This document shows, piece by piece, positions 1 to 6,595 of a stretch of 21,836 bases of DNA. Numbering within the stretch: position 1 is the first letter of the stretch; each line of letters starts with the position of its first letter. Origin of the DNA: a virus. A program made the position numbers and the translations under genes. The DNA lies in IMG/VR virus record IMGVR_UViG_3300007276_000355, positions 1-21,836 of that record; one strand, 5' to 3'. The notes under the pieces are model-generated. The model saw nothing but the letters and a program-made list of their open reading frames with translations. It was not told where the DNA came from and did not search any database.

Positions 1-2
1 CA

Positions 3-515
3 CGACTGGGTAACCTGTTTGCACGTGATGACTACCCGACCACCGACCACATCTCTCGCAAGTTTGACTTTCGTATGGCGTACATACCACTACCTGAGGT
101 GGGTGACTTCCGTGTCGATGTAGCTACCGATCAGCGTGAGATACTGGAGGAGCACTACAAGTCCTACTATACCAAGCAGATCGAGTCCGCCATGGGCGAC
201 GTGTGGCAACGTGTACACAAAGCCCTGTCCGCTATGTCTGACCGACTGGCTGACCCCGACGATGGCGAGAAGACCAACAAGCGTGGGCACAAGATATTCC
301 GCGAGTCCCTTGTTGATAATGCGTTGAATTTGCTTCAAGTACTGAGCACGTGTAATGTAACAGGAGATAGTCAGATGGAGGCGCTTCGTCTTAGACTTGA
401 CGATACGTTACGTGGTGTTACGTACGACTCACTGTCACACAGCCACGCCCAACGTGTACAGACCAAGCGCGCCGCCGATGAGATGTTGGCCGCACTGCCG
501 ACACTGGATTGGTAG
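3..515 (+). CDS. DUF3150-like phage protein, 3' part (5' end outside window)
   Basis: The reading frame is already open at the left edge, so this is the C-terminal 170 residues of a longer protein; the internal ATG at 75 is not a convincing start because the same frame codes through it (it reads RLGNLFARDDYP before that Met). The visible part has a P-L-P-x-x-G-D-F-R-V block and then a long charged, helical region rich in Arg, Asp, Glu and Leu. This pattern, and its position just before a MoxR-type ATPase and a VWA protein, resembles phage proteins annotated DUF3150, whose biochemical role is unknown. The stop overlaps the GTG of the next small frame by one base, suggesting translational coupling. 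The family assignment is from memory of the motif and context, not from a search. Confidence 0.6.
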   Translation, partial: RLGNLFARDDYPTTDHISRKFDFRMAYIPLPEVGDFRVDVATDQREILEEHYKSYYTKQIESAMGDVWQRVHKALSAMSDRLADPDDGEKTNKRGHKIFRESLVDNALNLLQVLSTCNVTGDSQMEALRLRLDDTLRGVTYDSLSHSHAQRVQTKRAADEMLAALPTLDW

Positions 516-685
516 TGGCTACACAAGTAGTAGTGAGGGTGCGTAACTTCAAGCGTACCCGACACTATGCTCAGTGTGTCGAGCGTGGGCGTACCCCACG
601 AATTGAATACCATACATTCTATATCCGTAACCTAACGTGGGACGTGTCCCACACTACAACAAAGAGAGATACATACTATGTCTAA
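515..685 (+). CDS. Small basic protein, GTG start (56 aa), uncharacterised
   Basis: This open frame begins with a GTG that shares one base with the preceding TAG stop and ends eight bases inside the next gene. It would encode 56 residues beginning VATQVVVRVRNFKRTRHYAQ. The codons match the style of the neighbours (many CGT, AAC, AAG, ACC, TTC), and the product alternates hydrophobic and charged residues as expected for beta strands, so it looks coding rather than random. Against it, there is no clear Shine-Dalgarno before the GTG, and its last third covers the 26-bp repeat at 633-658, which may be a regulatory site instead. If it is not a gene, this is a 162-base leader to the ATPase gene. 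I do not recognise the family. Confidence 0.45.
   Translation: MATQVVVRVRNFKRTRHYAQCVERGRTPRIEYHTFYIRNLTWDVSHTTTKRDTYYV
633..658 (+). promoter_or_regulatory. Repeat/palindrome element, copy 1, upstream of AAA+ gene
   Basis: First of two exact 26-base copies (the other is at 3335-3360). It contains the perfect inverted repeat GTGGGACGTGTCCCAC at 637-652. The element ends 20 bases before the ATG at 678. It could be an operator, or an RNA hairpin (6-bp stem, CGUG loop) in the 5' leader. No known regulator can be assigned. Confidence 0.6.
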
Positions 686-1742
686 CTTATACGCAACATC
701 ACTCGACCAAGCTACTAACCTAGTAGCAACTATAGGCCACCAACGTACTGTCCTAGTCCAAGGGCACATGGGGTGTGGCAAGTCATCAATGCTCAAGGTG
801 TTACAGGAGCGCTTCCCTGACCACCACGCGTGTTACTTTGACTGTACCACCAAGGACTTAGGCGACATAAGCATACCGTCACTCAACACTGACGAGGGGT
901 ACGTCAAGTACCTACCGAACGAAGAGTTCGGACTACACACAGGCAAGCCCGTTATCCTGATGGTCGATGAGTTCGGCAAGGCTAACCCCGCTGTCAAGAA
1001 CGCGTTGCTACGTGACATGTTGGAGCGTGACCGCTTCCCCGAGGGTAGCATCATCTTCGCTACCACTAACCTAGGTGCTGAGGGTGTAGGCGACTTACTG
1101 CCTCCCCATGCACGTAACCGTCTCACTGTAGTAGAGATGCGCAAGCCTGACTCTACCGAGTGGATCGAGTGGGGTATCAACAACCGCATACACCCATCCG
1201 TATTGGGTTTCGTCAAGGACTTCCCGCAGACTATGCAGAGCTTCCAAGAAGTTACACAGCCGGACGACAATCCGTATATCTTTCACCCCAAACAACAACG
1301 CGCCGCCTTCATCACTCCGCGCTCTCTCGAAGCAGCTAGTGACATACTTCAAGCACGTGAGTACCTTGACGACAATACGTTGACAGGTGCGCTATGCGGT
1401 ACCATCGGTGCCCGTGGTGCAATGGACATGATGGCCTTCGTCAAACTGGCTGACCAACTACCGACACTGGAGTCTATCAAGCAAGACCCCGCCAACGCCA
1501 CAGTGCCTACCTCCGCCTCCGCTGTATGCATGGTGGTGTACCGTGCTGTGAGTATGGTCGAGCGTGACTGGGTAGATTCGTGGATGACCTACATACGTAG
1601 GCTAGACAAGGAAGCTCAAGGCTTGTTCGTCAACTGTATACGTGCCAGTAACTACGGTAAGCGTGACATGATTATGCAGTCCAAGAACTACGGTACGTGG
1701 GCTGTCGAGAATAACTATATGTTTGCGGCGGATAAGAAATGA
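678..1742 (+). CDS. MoxR-type AAA+ ATPase
   Basis: A 354-residue single-domain AAA+ protein. The Walker A motif GHMGCGKSS lies at residues 29-37, Walker B with VDEF at about 96-99 (D97, E98), and a sensor-1-like segment IIFATTNLG around residues 125-133, followed by an R-rich lid region. MoxR ATPases work with a VWA-domain partner as ATP-driven remodelling or metal-insertion-like machines. The VWA/metallopeptidase protein is encoded two genes downstream, so the pair probably acts together in the host cytoplasm, on an unknown target. The start at 678 follows a weak purine-rich AAAGAGAGA about 10 bases upstream and lies just after the palindromic repeat at 633-658. The stop overlaps the next gene in an ATGA. 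Family assignment is firm; the function in the phage cycle is unknown. Confidence 0.9.
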   Translation: MSNLYATSLDQATNLVATIGHQRTVLVQGHMGCGKSSMLKVLQERFPDHHACYFDCTTKDLGDISIPSLNTDEGYVKYLPNEEFGLHTGKPVILMVDEFGKANPAVKNALLRDMLERDRFPEGSIIFATTNLGAEGVGDLLPPHARNRLTVVEMRKPDSTEWIEWGINNRIHPSVLGFVKDFPQTMQSFQEVTQPDDNPYIFHPKQQRAAFITPRSLEAASDILQAREYLDDNTLTGALCGTIGARGAMDMMAFVKLADQLPTLESIKQDPANATVPTSASAVCMVVYRAVSMVERDWVDSWMTYIRRLDKEAQGLFVNCIRASNYGKRDMIMQSKNYGTWAVENNYMFAADKK

Positions 1743-1933
1743 AGATAACTAGAAGCGAACTACTACAGCTAAGACTACATCGTAGTAAGTTCAAGACCGC
1801 AGGCAAGTATGACATCCGAGAGGTCAAGGGTGACTATAAACACCCCGATGACATATTCGGGGCACGCCCCAACAAGGTGGGCAGGCAACGTAAACTAAAT
1901 GACAGGAGAGTAGACCATGCTAAGCATAGGTAA
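1739..1933 (+). CDS. Small basic hypothetical protein (64 aa)
   Basis: Starts in an ATGA overlap with the ATPase gene and ends 17 bases inside the VWA gene, so it is tightly wedged between the two partners. The product is very rich in Lys and Arg (for example KVGRQRKLNDRRVDHAKHR at the C-terminus) and has no membrane segment. Such a small basic protein could bind nucleic acid or act as an adaptor of the ATPase/VWA pair, but nothing in the sequence shows this. I do not recognise the family. The overlaps on both sides support it being a real gene. Confidence 0.65.
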   Translation: MKITRSELLQLRLHRSKFKTAGKYDIREVKGDYKHPDDIFGARPNKVGRQRKLNDRRVDHAKHR

Positions 1934-3107
1934 CCAACTCACAGCAGAGCAGCGACTATCCAAAGCGGTAGTTGCTATCATGGGCAACGACAAGTATATA
2001 GCCCTATCAGGTGTACTGATGATCGGCGAGAAGTCTATATGCGACGACGTACCTACCGCATGTACTAACGGACGTGACGAGATGTATGGGCGTAGCTTCG
2101 TAGCCGGTCTGACTGACGCAGAGCTACGGTTTCTAGTCCTACACGAGAACTACCACAAGCTGTATCGTCATCTGACAACGTGGCGTCACTTGTATGACGA
2201 TAACCCCCAGCTATCTAACATGGCGTGTGACTACGTTATCAATCAGAAGATAGCCGACGACAACCACGATGGGTTCGCCACTGTTATTGATGGCGCACTG
2301 CTCGACGACAAGTACCGTGGTATGGATACCGCGCAGGTGTACAACCTACTCAAGCAGGAGCAGGACTCAAATGACGCATCTCAGTCCCTTGACGGCGGTG
2401 AGCCTATGGACTCACATGACTGGGAGGGTGCGCAAGAACTGTCCGAGCCTGAGAAGCAAGAGCTTGCACGTGATATTGATGAGGCTATACGTCAAGGTGC
2501 TATGGCCGCAGGTAAGATGGGCAAGGGCAGTCGTGACCTAGATGACCTACTGACTCCACAGGTTGACTGGCGTGAGGTGTTGCGTGAGTTTGTACAGAAC
2601 ACGTGTGCAGGTAATGACTACGCTACGTATGCTCGCCCCAACCGCCGCCTCATGTCGCAGGGTATTATCATGCCTAGTGGTGTCAGTGATCAGGTAGGTG
2701 AGCTAGTCATAGCTGTTGACACGTCTGGTTCTATTGGTCAAGCCCCGCTGTCTGTGTTCCTAACCGAGGTCAAGGGTATATGCGATACGGTCAAGCCTGA
2801 CAAGGTACGCCTGTTGTATTGGGGTAGTAGTGTAGTTGGTGACGAGTCGTATGAGATGCACGAGTTGGATGACCTAACCAAGTCTACCAAGCCTATGGGT
2901 GGAGGTGGTACCAATGTAGAGTGTGTGACTGACTATATGACTGAGCACGCTATCAAACCACAAGCGTGTGTCGTGTTGACTGACGGCCATTTATACGCAG
3001 GTTGGGGTCAGTGGACATGTCCTGTATTATGGACAGTGTTAGACAACAAGCACGCATCACCAGACGTCGGTACGTGTGTACACATCCAATCAGGAGATAT
3101 GTCATGA
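1917..3107 (+). CDS. VWA/metallopeptidase-like protein (DUF2201-type), MoxR partner
   Basis: A 396-residue two-part protein. The N-terminal part has a zincin motif HENYH (H76, E77, H80) inside LHENYHKLYRHL, as in the metallopeptidase-like domain of DUF2201 proteins. The middle (about residues 145-225) is acidic and helical. The C-terminal part is a von Willebrand factor A fold with a MIDAS site: D-T-S-G-S from D268, GGGGTNVE around residue 333, and VVLTDGHLYAGWG further on. VWA domains bind ligands through a divalent metal, and with a MoxR ATPase they form chelatase-like remodelling complexes. Translation likely starts at 1917, preceded by AGGAG at 1904-1908. The stop overlaps the next gene (ATGA). 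Both the HExxH and MIDAS residues are intact, so it appears functional; the substrate is unknown. Confidence 0.88.
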   Translation: MLSIGNQLTAEQRLSKAVVAIMGNDKYIALSGVLMIGEKSICDDVPTACTNGRDEMYGRSFVAGLTDAELRFLVLHENYHKLYRHLTTWRHLYDDNPQLSNMACDYVINQKIADDNHDGFATVIDGALLDDKYRGMDTAQVYNLLKQEQDSNDASQSLDGGEPMDSHDWEGAQELSEPEKQELARDIDEAIRQGAMAAGKMGKGSRDLDDLLTPQVDWREVLREFVQNTCAGNDYATYARPNRRLMSQGIIMPSGVSDQVGELVIAVDTSGSIGQAPLSVFLTEVKGICDTVKPDKVRLLYWGSSVVGDESYEMHELDDLTKSTKPMGGGGTNVECVTDYMTEHAIKPQACVVLTDGHLYAGWGQWTCPVLWTVLDNKHASPDVGTCVHIQSGDMS

Positions 3108-3337
3108 GTGAAGAATACGGGCGTTATGGGAAAAAATTTCCACATAGAAATAGGCTACCTGTCGGAGAGTTCAGCAGTTCCACAGAACTACGTATGGAGT
3201 GGAGTGAGGCCGTCAACACGATGGAGGCACTGGTATCTTTTTATGACGACTACTGCCAAGGCGACCAAAGCCTAGAGCACGACAGGCAAGACTACGAATC
3301 AGTCCAGAACGCATGGGCACGAATCAAACAAGGATAA
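3104..3337 (+). CDS. Small acidic hypothetical protein (77 aa)
   Basis: The open frame extends back to an ATG at 3002, but that part lies inside the VWA gene. The start at 3104 overlaps the VWA stop as ATGA and has AGGAG at 3092-3096, so it is preferred. The product starts MSEEYGRYGKKFPHRNRLP and continues as a helical, acidic sequence (MEWSEAVNTMEALVSFYDDY). No domain recognised. Its TAA stop lies inside the second copy of the 26-base repeat (3335-3360). Confidence 0.65.
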   Translation: MSEEYGRYGKKFPHRNRLPVGEFSSSTELRMEWSEAVNTMEALVSFYDDYCQGDQSLEHDRQDYESVQNAWARIKQG

Positions 3338-3360
3338 CGTGGGACGTGTCCCACACTACA
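3335..3360 (+). promoter_or_regulatory. Repeat/palindrome element, copy 2
   Basis: Exact 26-base copy of 633-658, with the palindrome GTGGGACGTGTCCCAC at 3339-3354. It ends 19 bases before the ATG at 3379, almost the same distance as copy 1 to its gene. Its first three bases are the stop codon of the preceding gene. The shared position and sequence in otherwise dissimilar surroundings argue for a cis-acting control site. Confidence 0.6.
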
Positions 3361-3378
3361 CAATCAGAGGATAGCACC

Positions 3379-3717
3379 ATGAGTAAAACAAAGAACAAAG
3401 TAACCAATCGAGTAGCACGTGAGTACGTACAAAACTGTAGACCTTTCGAGGGTAGCAACATCTTTGGCATAGTACGCCACACTGACACAAGCGCACGATA
3501 TGTCGTGTATTCGTATGGTACACACTGGCCACTGTGGATACGTGAGGAGGGCGTGTGGTATGAGAACGTCAGTAAGTATGGCCCTACCACATCTAAGCAC
3601 AAGACGATGACCAACCCCCACGTCGAAAGCTCTACCCCTATGGAAGTGGACGACATGATTACTATAGCCAACCACGGTATCGTTGGCCTGTCACTAGGTA
3701 TGGGAGAAGAGCAATGA
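3379..3717 (+). CDS. Conserved-looking phage protein of unknown function (112 aa)
   Basis: The frame is open from an ATG at 3313, but that start lies in the previous gene and would read through the palindromic repeat. The ATG at 3379, with AGAGGA about ten bases upstream, is the better start. The product has a block YVVYSYGTHWPLWI followed by GVWYENVSKYGPTTSKHKT and ends in a short hydrophobic stretch (IANHGIVGLSLGMG). The pattern 'VVYSYG-H-PL ... WYEN-KY--TTSKH' recalls small phage proteins annotated only as domains of unknown function (possibly DUF8033, from memory). It is probably a small beta-rich cytoplasmic protein. The stop overlaps the next start as ATGA. Confidence 0.7.
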   Translation: MSKTKNKVTNRVAREYVQNCRPFEGSNIFGIVRHTDTSARYVVYSYGTHWPLWIREEGVWYENVSKYGPTTSKHKTMTNPHVESSTPMEVDDMITIANHGIVGLSLGMGEEQ

Positions 3718-4670
3718 GTAAGTATGATAACTTCCACCCCCCTGTAGATAGTCTACGTGATGCGCTCTCAACAATTCCCAAGCCACCGATGTGGAGCAGG
3801 TGGGATACCATGATGACACTATATATAAAGAACATAACCGCTAACACGGCGCTCAAGGTAGGTACAGACCAGAACAAGTTCTTCGTGTACTACGAAGGTG
3901 ACGAACAAGCCAGTGGGCGGATAGATATACGTGGTATGCAGGACAGGTATGGTGCTCCTACTGACCCTAAGCTCGTCGTGTTCGCACGTACCCTAGAGAA
4001 TAACAAGTACAGCAGCGGCGACCTACAATACTCGAAGGCCACTACTCGCATAGATATAGCCATAAAGAACATTAAGCGATACTGCACTCCGTTGGTAACT
4101 ACAGAGTTACGGTATACACACAGGGCGGGTTACCGTGCTACGGCCAACCACTACAAACAAGTGATACAAAGACAATACCAAGGCGCACTGGAGGATTTAA
4201 ATATCGAGAGTAGGGATGCGTATAAGTGTTTTAGGGAACAATTTACCCTACCCCCTTTAGTCCAGTATTTTTCTGATGTACGTAACCTAGACATGGACTT
4301 TGGTAATGTAAAACACCAGGTAGACACGCTGCTCCTATCCGTAGATTCAGTCAAAGCTGAGAGGAAAGACATAGCGGAGCGCAGCGTTGTGTTCTGTCGT
4401 ATACGCACCGTAGCAGGGGAACAGCTATGCGAGTTATTGAAATTGGGATCAGAGGCGGACGAATGGCGCGAAAAGGGCGTCACTGATGAGGTACCTACAG
4501 TATGCGGTATAGATTCCTTATCCCCACGTATGATAGAGAAGTTAGCTATACTTAACACACTAGAGAGGGGCGAGTACCTACACAATGTAGGATACAAAAG
4601 TCCGACAGAAAATATATTCTTTGTTGAGAACGGAGTAACCGAAGAGGTGGGAGTGCCCATTGGCTGTTAG
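3714..4670 (+). CDS. Hypothetical protein (318 aa)
   Basis: ATGA overlap with the preceding gene. The N-terminal third is beta-rich (TLYIKNITANTALKVG, KFFVYYEGDEQASGRIDI), the middle is helical with many charged residues (RIDIAIKNIKRYCTPLV, YKQVIQRQYQGALEDL), and the C-terminal part contains more helices before ending EEVGVPIGC. No signal peptide, membrane segment or catalytic motif is visible. I do not recognise the family. A large minus-strand frame at 4151-4660 is a shadow of this gene. Its place in the operon, before small accessory genes, does not indicate a role. Confidence 0.75.
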   Translation: MSKYDNFHPPVDSLRDALSTIPKPPMWSRWDTMMTLYIKNITANTALKVGTDQNKFFVYYEGDEQASGRIDIRGMQDRYGAPTDPKLVVFARTLENNKYSSGDLQYSKATTRIDIAIKNIKRYCTPLVTTELRYTHRAGYRATANHYKQVIQRQYQGALEDLNIESRDAYKCFREQFTLPPLVQYFSDVRNLDMDFGNVKHQVDTLLLSVDSVKAERKDIAERSVVFCRIRTVAGEQLCELLKLGSEADEWREKGVTDEVPTVCGIDSLSPRMIEKLAILNTLERGEYLHNVGYKSPTENIFFVENGVTEEVGVPIGC

Positions 4671-4914
4671 TAATCCTTTTACCCCTGACCTGAGCCTGTA
4701 CCGCGTGCTTATAAGAGAAGAAGATATAGTTGTAACAGGACTTGGGATAGCGGTTTTTGACAATGACCTATCAGGCATCTACACTAGGGACACATTGCCA
4801 GATACGTTAGAGAAGAACTTGGCAGTACTAATGACCTGTGACGCGATGCCCCCGACTACCTTTGTACAAGGGGTTGGGAGGCGCATAAACGAACAGACTT
4901 TTTGGGTAATGTGA
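4660..4914 (+). CDS. Small phage protein of unknown function, TTG start (84 aa)
   Basis: The frame starts at a TTG at 4660, preceded by GAGGTGGGAG about ten bases upstream and overlapping the stop of the previous gene by eleven bases. The alternative ATG codons inside are too far in. The product begins MAVSNPFTPDLSLYRVLIRE and is a compact alpha/beta sequence containing VVTGLGIAVFDNDLSGIYTRD and ending NEQTFWVM. There is no membrane segment or recognisable catalytic motif. It looks like one of the many short accessory phage proteins of unknown function. Confidence 0.6.
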   Translation: MAVSNPFTPDLSLYRVLIREEDIVVTGLGIAVFDNDLSGIYTRDTLPDTLEKNLAVLMTCDAMPPTTFVQGVGRRINEQTFWVM

Positions 4915-4924
4915 GGAGAGAGAT

Positions 4925-5089
4925 ATGTATTATGTTGAAGCACTAGTAACCACGTTATTTATATTCTTCGTGCTGTTCCTAGTAGGGCACGCAGTCATCT
5001 ATAACATTGAAGAGACACGGGTGTGGAACCGTAGACGTGTAGCTGAGAGGAGGGCAAAACGTGATCGCGAAGAAGCGGAAAATTCTTGA
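4925..5089 (+). CDS. Single-pass membrane protein (54 aa)
   Basis: An ATG at 4925 preceded by GAGGAGAGAG opens a 54-codon frame. Residues about 5-25 form one hydrophobic helix (EALVTTLFIFFVLFLVGHAV); the rest is a strongly basic and charged tail (RVWNRRRVAERRAKRDREEA). The expected topology is a short N-terminus outside and a positively charged C-terminal tail in the cytoplasm. Small membrane proteins of this kind in phages can be superinfection-exclusion factors, lysis helpers or inhibitors, but nothing here decides between them. Its 3' end overlaps the next gene by 29 bases. Confidence 0.6.
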   Translation: MYYVEALVTTLFIFFVLFLVGHAVIYNIEETRVWNRRRVAERRAKRDREEAENS

Positions 5090-5243
5090 GGCTGCTATAG
5101 AATCAGGTATACACTTCGGGTACATGAAGGCGCACAAACATACGGACACCCCCAACCGTGCGCAGTTAGAGGGGGAGATAGAGCGTGAGATTTGGAACGC
5201 TATTTATGAAGTATTTAAATTTGAGGAAGACCTAGATGAATAA
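5061..5243 (+). CDS. Small helical hypothetical protein, GTG start (60 aa)
   Basis: Starts at a GTG with a strong GAGGAGGG Shine-Dalgarno immediately upstream, located inside the end of the membrane-protein gene. The product begins MIAKKRKILEAAIESGIHFG, then has a His-rich link (MKAHKHTDT) and an acidic helix (EREIWNAIYEVFKFEEDLDE). It ends inside the start of the following gene (ATG at 5236). The family is not recognised; the ribosome binding site and overlaps support it being translated. Confidence 0.6.
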   Translation: MIAKKRKILEAAIESGIHFGYMKAHKHTDTPNRAQLEGEIEREIWNAIYEVFKFEEDLDE

Positions 5244-5739
5244 GCAAGAGATTAAAGATAAGATCGAAGACGCACACGCTACTGCTGATAGACTATTGAC
5301 GCAGGAAGAGCTTAGAACTAAATGGAATAAGGTGCATGGATATATGAACGTAGACTGCGCCGTTATGACGCGTTGGCATATGTTGGGATTCTGTAGCTTA
5401 CTGACCCTAGCTGTGTGGTCACCCTTCTCTGATGCGGCATGTAGCATGAAGACGGACAGTTGGGGCAACAGCAAGTACACATGCCACGATGGTAACTCTG
5501 GTACGTTGACTACTGACTCATGGGGTACTACACGTGACAGCCGTACGGGTACTTCGTACCAGACTGACGCTTGGGGAACTACTCGTGGCTCTGATGGTAC
5601 TAGCTTTAAGACTGACGCATGGGGCACAACTCGCTACGACGATGGCACTACGTCACAGAAAGATGCTTGGGGTACTACACGTTTCAGTGATGGTACAAGC
5701 TGCCAGACAGATAACTGGGGCACAACGAGGTGTAACTAA
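5236..5739 (+). CDS. Repeat protein with internal signal-like segment and six (T/K)D-x-W-G repeats
   Basis: 167 residues if read from the ATG at 5236, which has GAGGAA eight bases upstream. Residues 1-36 are a charged helix (MNKQEIKDKIEDAHATADRL). Then comes a signal-peptide-like stretch: a basic n-region MTRWH from M44, a hydrophobic core LGFCSLLTLAVW, and SDAAC at 65-69 where cleavage could occur. From residue 73 on, the protein consists of six units with the core (T/K)D-x-W-G-(N/T)-(S/T)-(K/R), spaced about 16 residues with Gly/Ser/Thr/Asp-rich linkers. A start at M37 (5344, with AAGGTG upstream) or M44 (5365) would give a normal exported protein, so translation could begin there. The likely location is periplasmic or extracellular. 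The function is unknown; similar W-G repeat proteins occur in bacteria. Confidence 0.75.
   Translation: MNKQEIKDKIEDAHATADRLLTQEELRTKWNKVHGYMNVDCAVMTRWHMLGFCSLLTLAVWSPFSDAACSMKTDSWGNSKYTCHDGNSGTLTTDSWGTTRDSRTGTSYQTDAWGTTRGSDGTSFKTDAWGTTRYDDGTTSQKDAWGTTRFSDGTSCQTDNWGTTRCN
5452..5736 (+). repeat. Degenerate 48-nt tandem repeats encoding W-G-T-T-R units
   Basis: Six units whose protein core is (T/K)D-x-W-G; the central ones are 48 bases (16 codons), for example TDAWGTTRGSDGTSFK. The DNA of the units differs mainly at synonymous positions while the W-G-T-T-R core is kept, so selection acts on the protein. Confidence 0.8.
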
Positions 5740-5930
5740 TGAAGTGGGGACAGACGCACGGTGGGAAGGGGGATGTTCCTCGACCCACCAACAAAAAGAA
5801 GTTCGACGATAACTTTGACCGGATCTTTGGTAGTAAACAAGGCACTGGTATCTTAGAGGATGACAAGCATGGCGATGACACCGGAAGCAAAAGTAAAAAA
5901 GAAAGTGGTGGAACAGTTAAAAGCACTTAG
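5739..5930 (+). CDS. Small basic phage protein (63 aa)
   Basis: The ATG shares its first base with the preceding TAA and has GAGGTG a few bases upstream. The product starts MKWGQTHGGKGDVPRPTNKK and contains FDDNFDRIFGSK, a Lys/Gly-rich arrangement that I associate with short conserved proteins in marine phages. The last 20 residues are low complexity (Asp, Lys, Ser) and overlap the VRR-NUC gene by 62 bases in another frame. No catalytic motif is seen. Confidence 0.6.
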   Translation: MKWGQTHGGKGDVPRPTNKKKFDDNFDRIFGSKQGTGILEDDKHGDDTGSKSKKESGGTVKST

Positions 5931-6156
5931 AGCCTACTACTTTTTCCCCGCCACTGGCGGTTATGGTAAGTCGGGAGTGCCCGACATAGTAGGTTGTCAC
6001 AAAGGGAAGTTCTTTGGTATTGAGTGTAAGGCGGGGAAAAACACTACGACCCCCCTACAGGACAGGAACCTAGAACAGATAAGTGATTCGGGCGGCCTAG
6101 CCGTTGTAGTCAACGAAGAAAACATGCACGATCTAACACTGCTACTAACCTATTAG
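5869..6156 (+). CDS. VRR-NUC domain nuclease
   Basis: A 95-residue stand-alone VRR-NUC (PD-(D/E)XK superfamily) nuclease. The motif is complete: G-V-P-D with D39, then FGIECK with E52 and K54, and Q64 in TPLQDRN. Phage enzymes of this type are thought to resolve branched DNA or act as structure-specific endonucleases during replication and packaging. Three close ATGs exist (5860, 5869, 5875); 5869 is chosen because AGAGGA lies eight bases upstream. It overlaps the end of the previous small gene, which argues for coupled expression. No extra domain is attached. Confidence 0.9.
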   Translation: MAMTPEAKVKKKVVEQLKALRAYYFFPATGGYGKSGVPDIVGCHKGKFFGIECKAGKNTTTPLQDRNLEQISDSGGLAVVVNEENMHDLTLLLTY

Positions 6157-6166
6157 AGGAATAGAC

Positions 6167-6595
6167 ATGTCACTAAATGAAGCAACACCCGCACAGTGGG
6201 ACGCATTACGGAAGAAGCACCCTTCAATTGTAGAGGCGTACGAACACTACTTTGATAAAGGTATAGAAGAAGAGATGCCTCAGTACGAGCAGTTGGAACT
6301 GGAACTGGAACTGGAAATACATAACGACGGGTGGGATCCGGTGGAGAAAGATTATTTAGAATATCCCTCGGTAGATGAGGAAGATATGGTCAACAACCCC
6401 AACCACTATAACAACGGCGCTATCGAGTGCATCGACGCTATTGAACAGTCCATGACGTTAGAGGGCTTCCGGGGGTACCTAAAGGGTAACGTACAGAAAT
6501 ACGTTTGGAGGTACGAATCCAAGGGGGGGCTACAAGACCTGATGAAGGCGCATTGGTATCTAAACAAGCTAATATCTGTGACGGAGGAAGACTGA
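6167..6595 (+). CDS. DUF3310 domain protein
   Basis: 142 residues. The C-terminal 65 residues match the DUF3310 pattern: NNPNHYNNGAIECIDAIEQS, then an FRGYLKGNVQKYVWRY block and a GGLQDLMKAHWYL helix. DUF3310 proteins are very common in tailed phages and sometimes called nucleotide-kinase-like, but their activity is not established. The N-terminal half is acidic and unrelated to the domain; it contains an ELELELELE run encoded by a 6-bp DNA repeat. AGAGGA lies before the ATG. The stop overlaps the MazG-like gene, placing it in a nucleotide-metabolism pair. Confidence 0.88.
   Translation: MSLNEATPAQWDALRKKHPSIVEAYEHYFDKGIEEEMPQYEQLELELELEIHNDGWDPVEKDYLEYPSVDEEDMVNNPNHYNNGAIECIDAIEQSMTLEGFRGYLKGNVQKYVWRYESKGGLQDLMKAHWYLNKLISVTEED
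6295..6316 (+). repeat. GGAACT hexanucleotide tandem repeat
   Basis: About 3.7 copies of GGAACT in the N-terminal part of the DUF3310 gene, encoding alternating Glu and Leu. Copy changes would be in frame, so the length may vary between related phages. Confidence 0.75.

Noticed and set aside
833-1270. 145-codon minus-strand frame inside the AAA+ gene
   Set aside because: Antisense to conserved Walker motifs; a by-product of the codon use of the real gene.
3002-3103. Upstream extension of the 3104 gene
   Set aside because: It would overlap the VWA gene by over 100 bases and lacks a ribosome site, whereas 3104 has AGGAG and an ATGA overlap.
3313-3378. Upstream extension of the 3379 gene
   Set aside because: It would start inside the previous gene and read through the palindromic repeat; 3379 has its own ribosome site.
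3324-3737. 137-codon minus-strand frame
   Set aside because: It mirrors the plus-strand gene at 3379-3717, has no coding-like composition, and is on the opposite strand to a coupled operon.
4151-4660. 169-codon minus-strand frame
   Set aside because: It lies entirely inside the plus-strand 318-aa gene and gives a Ser/Thr-rich sequence with no ribosome site; judged a shadow.
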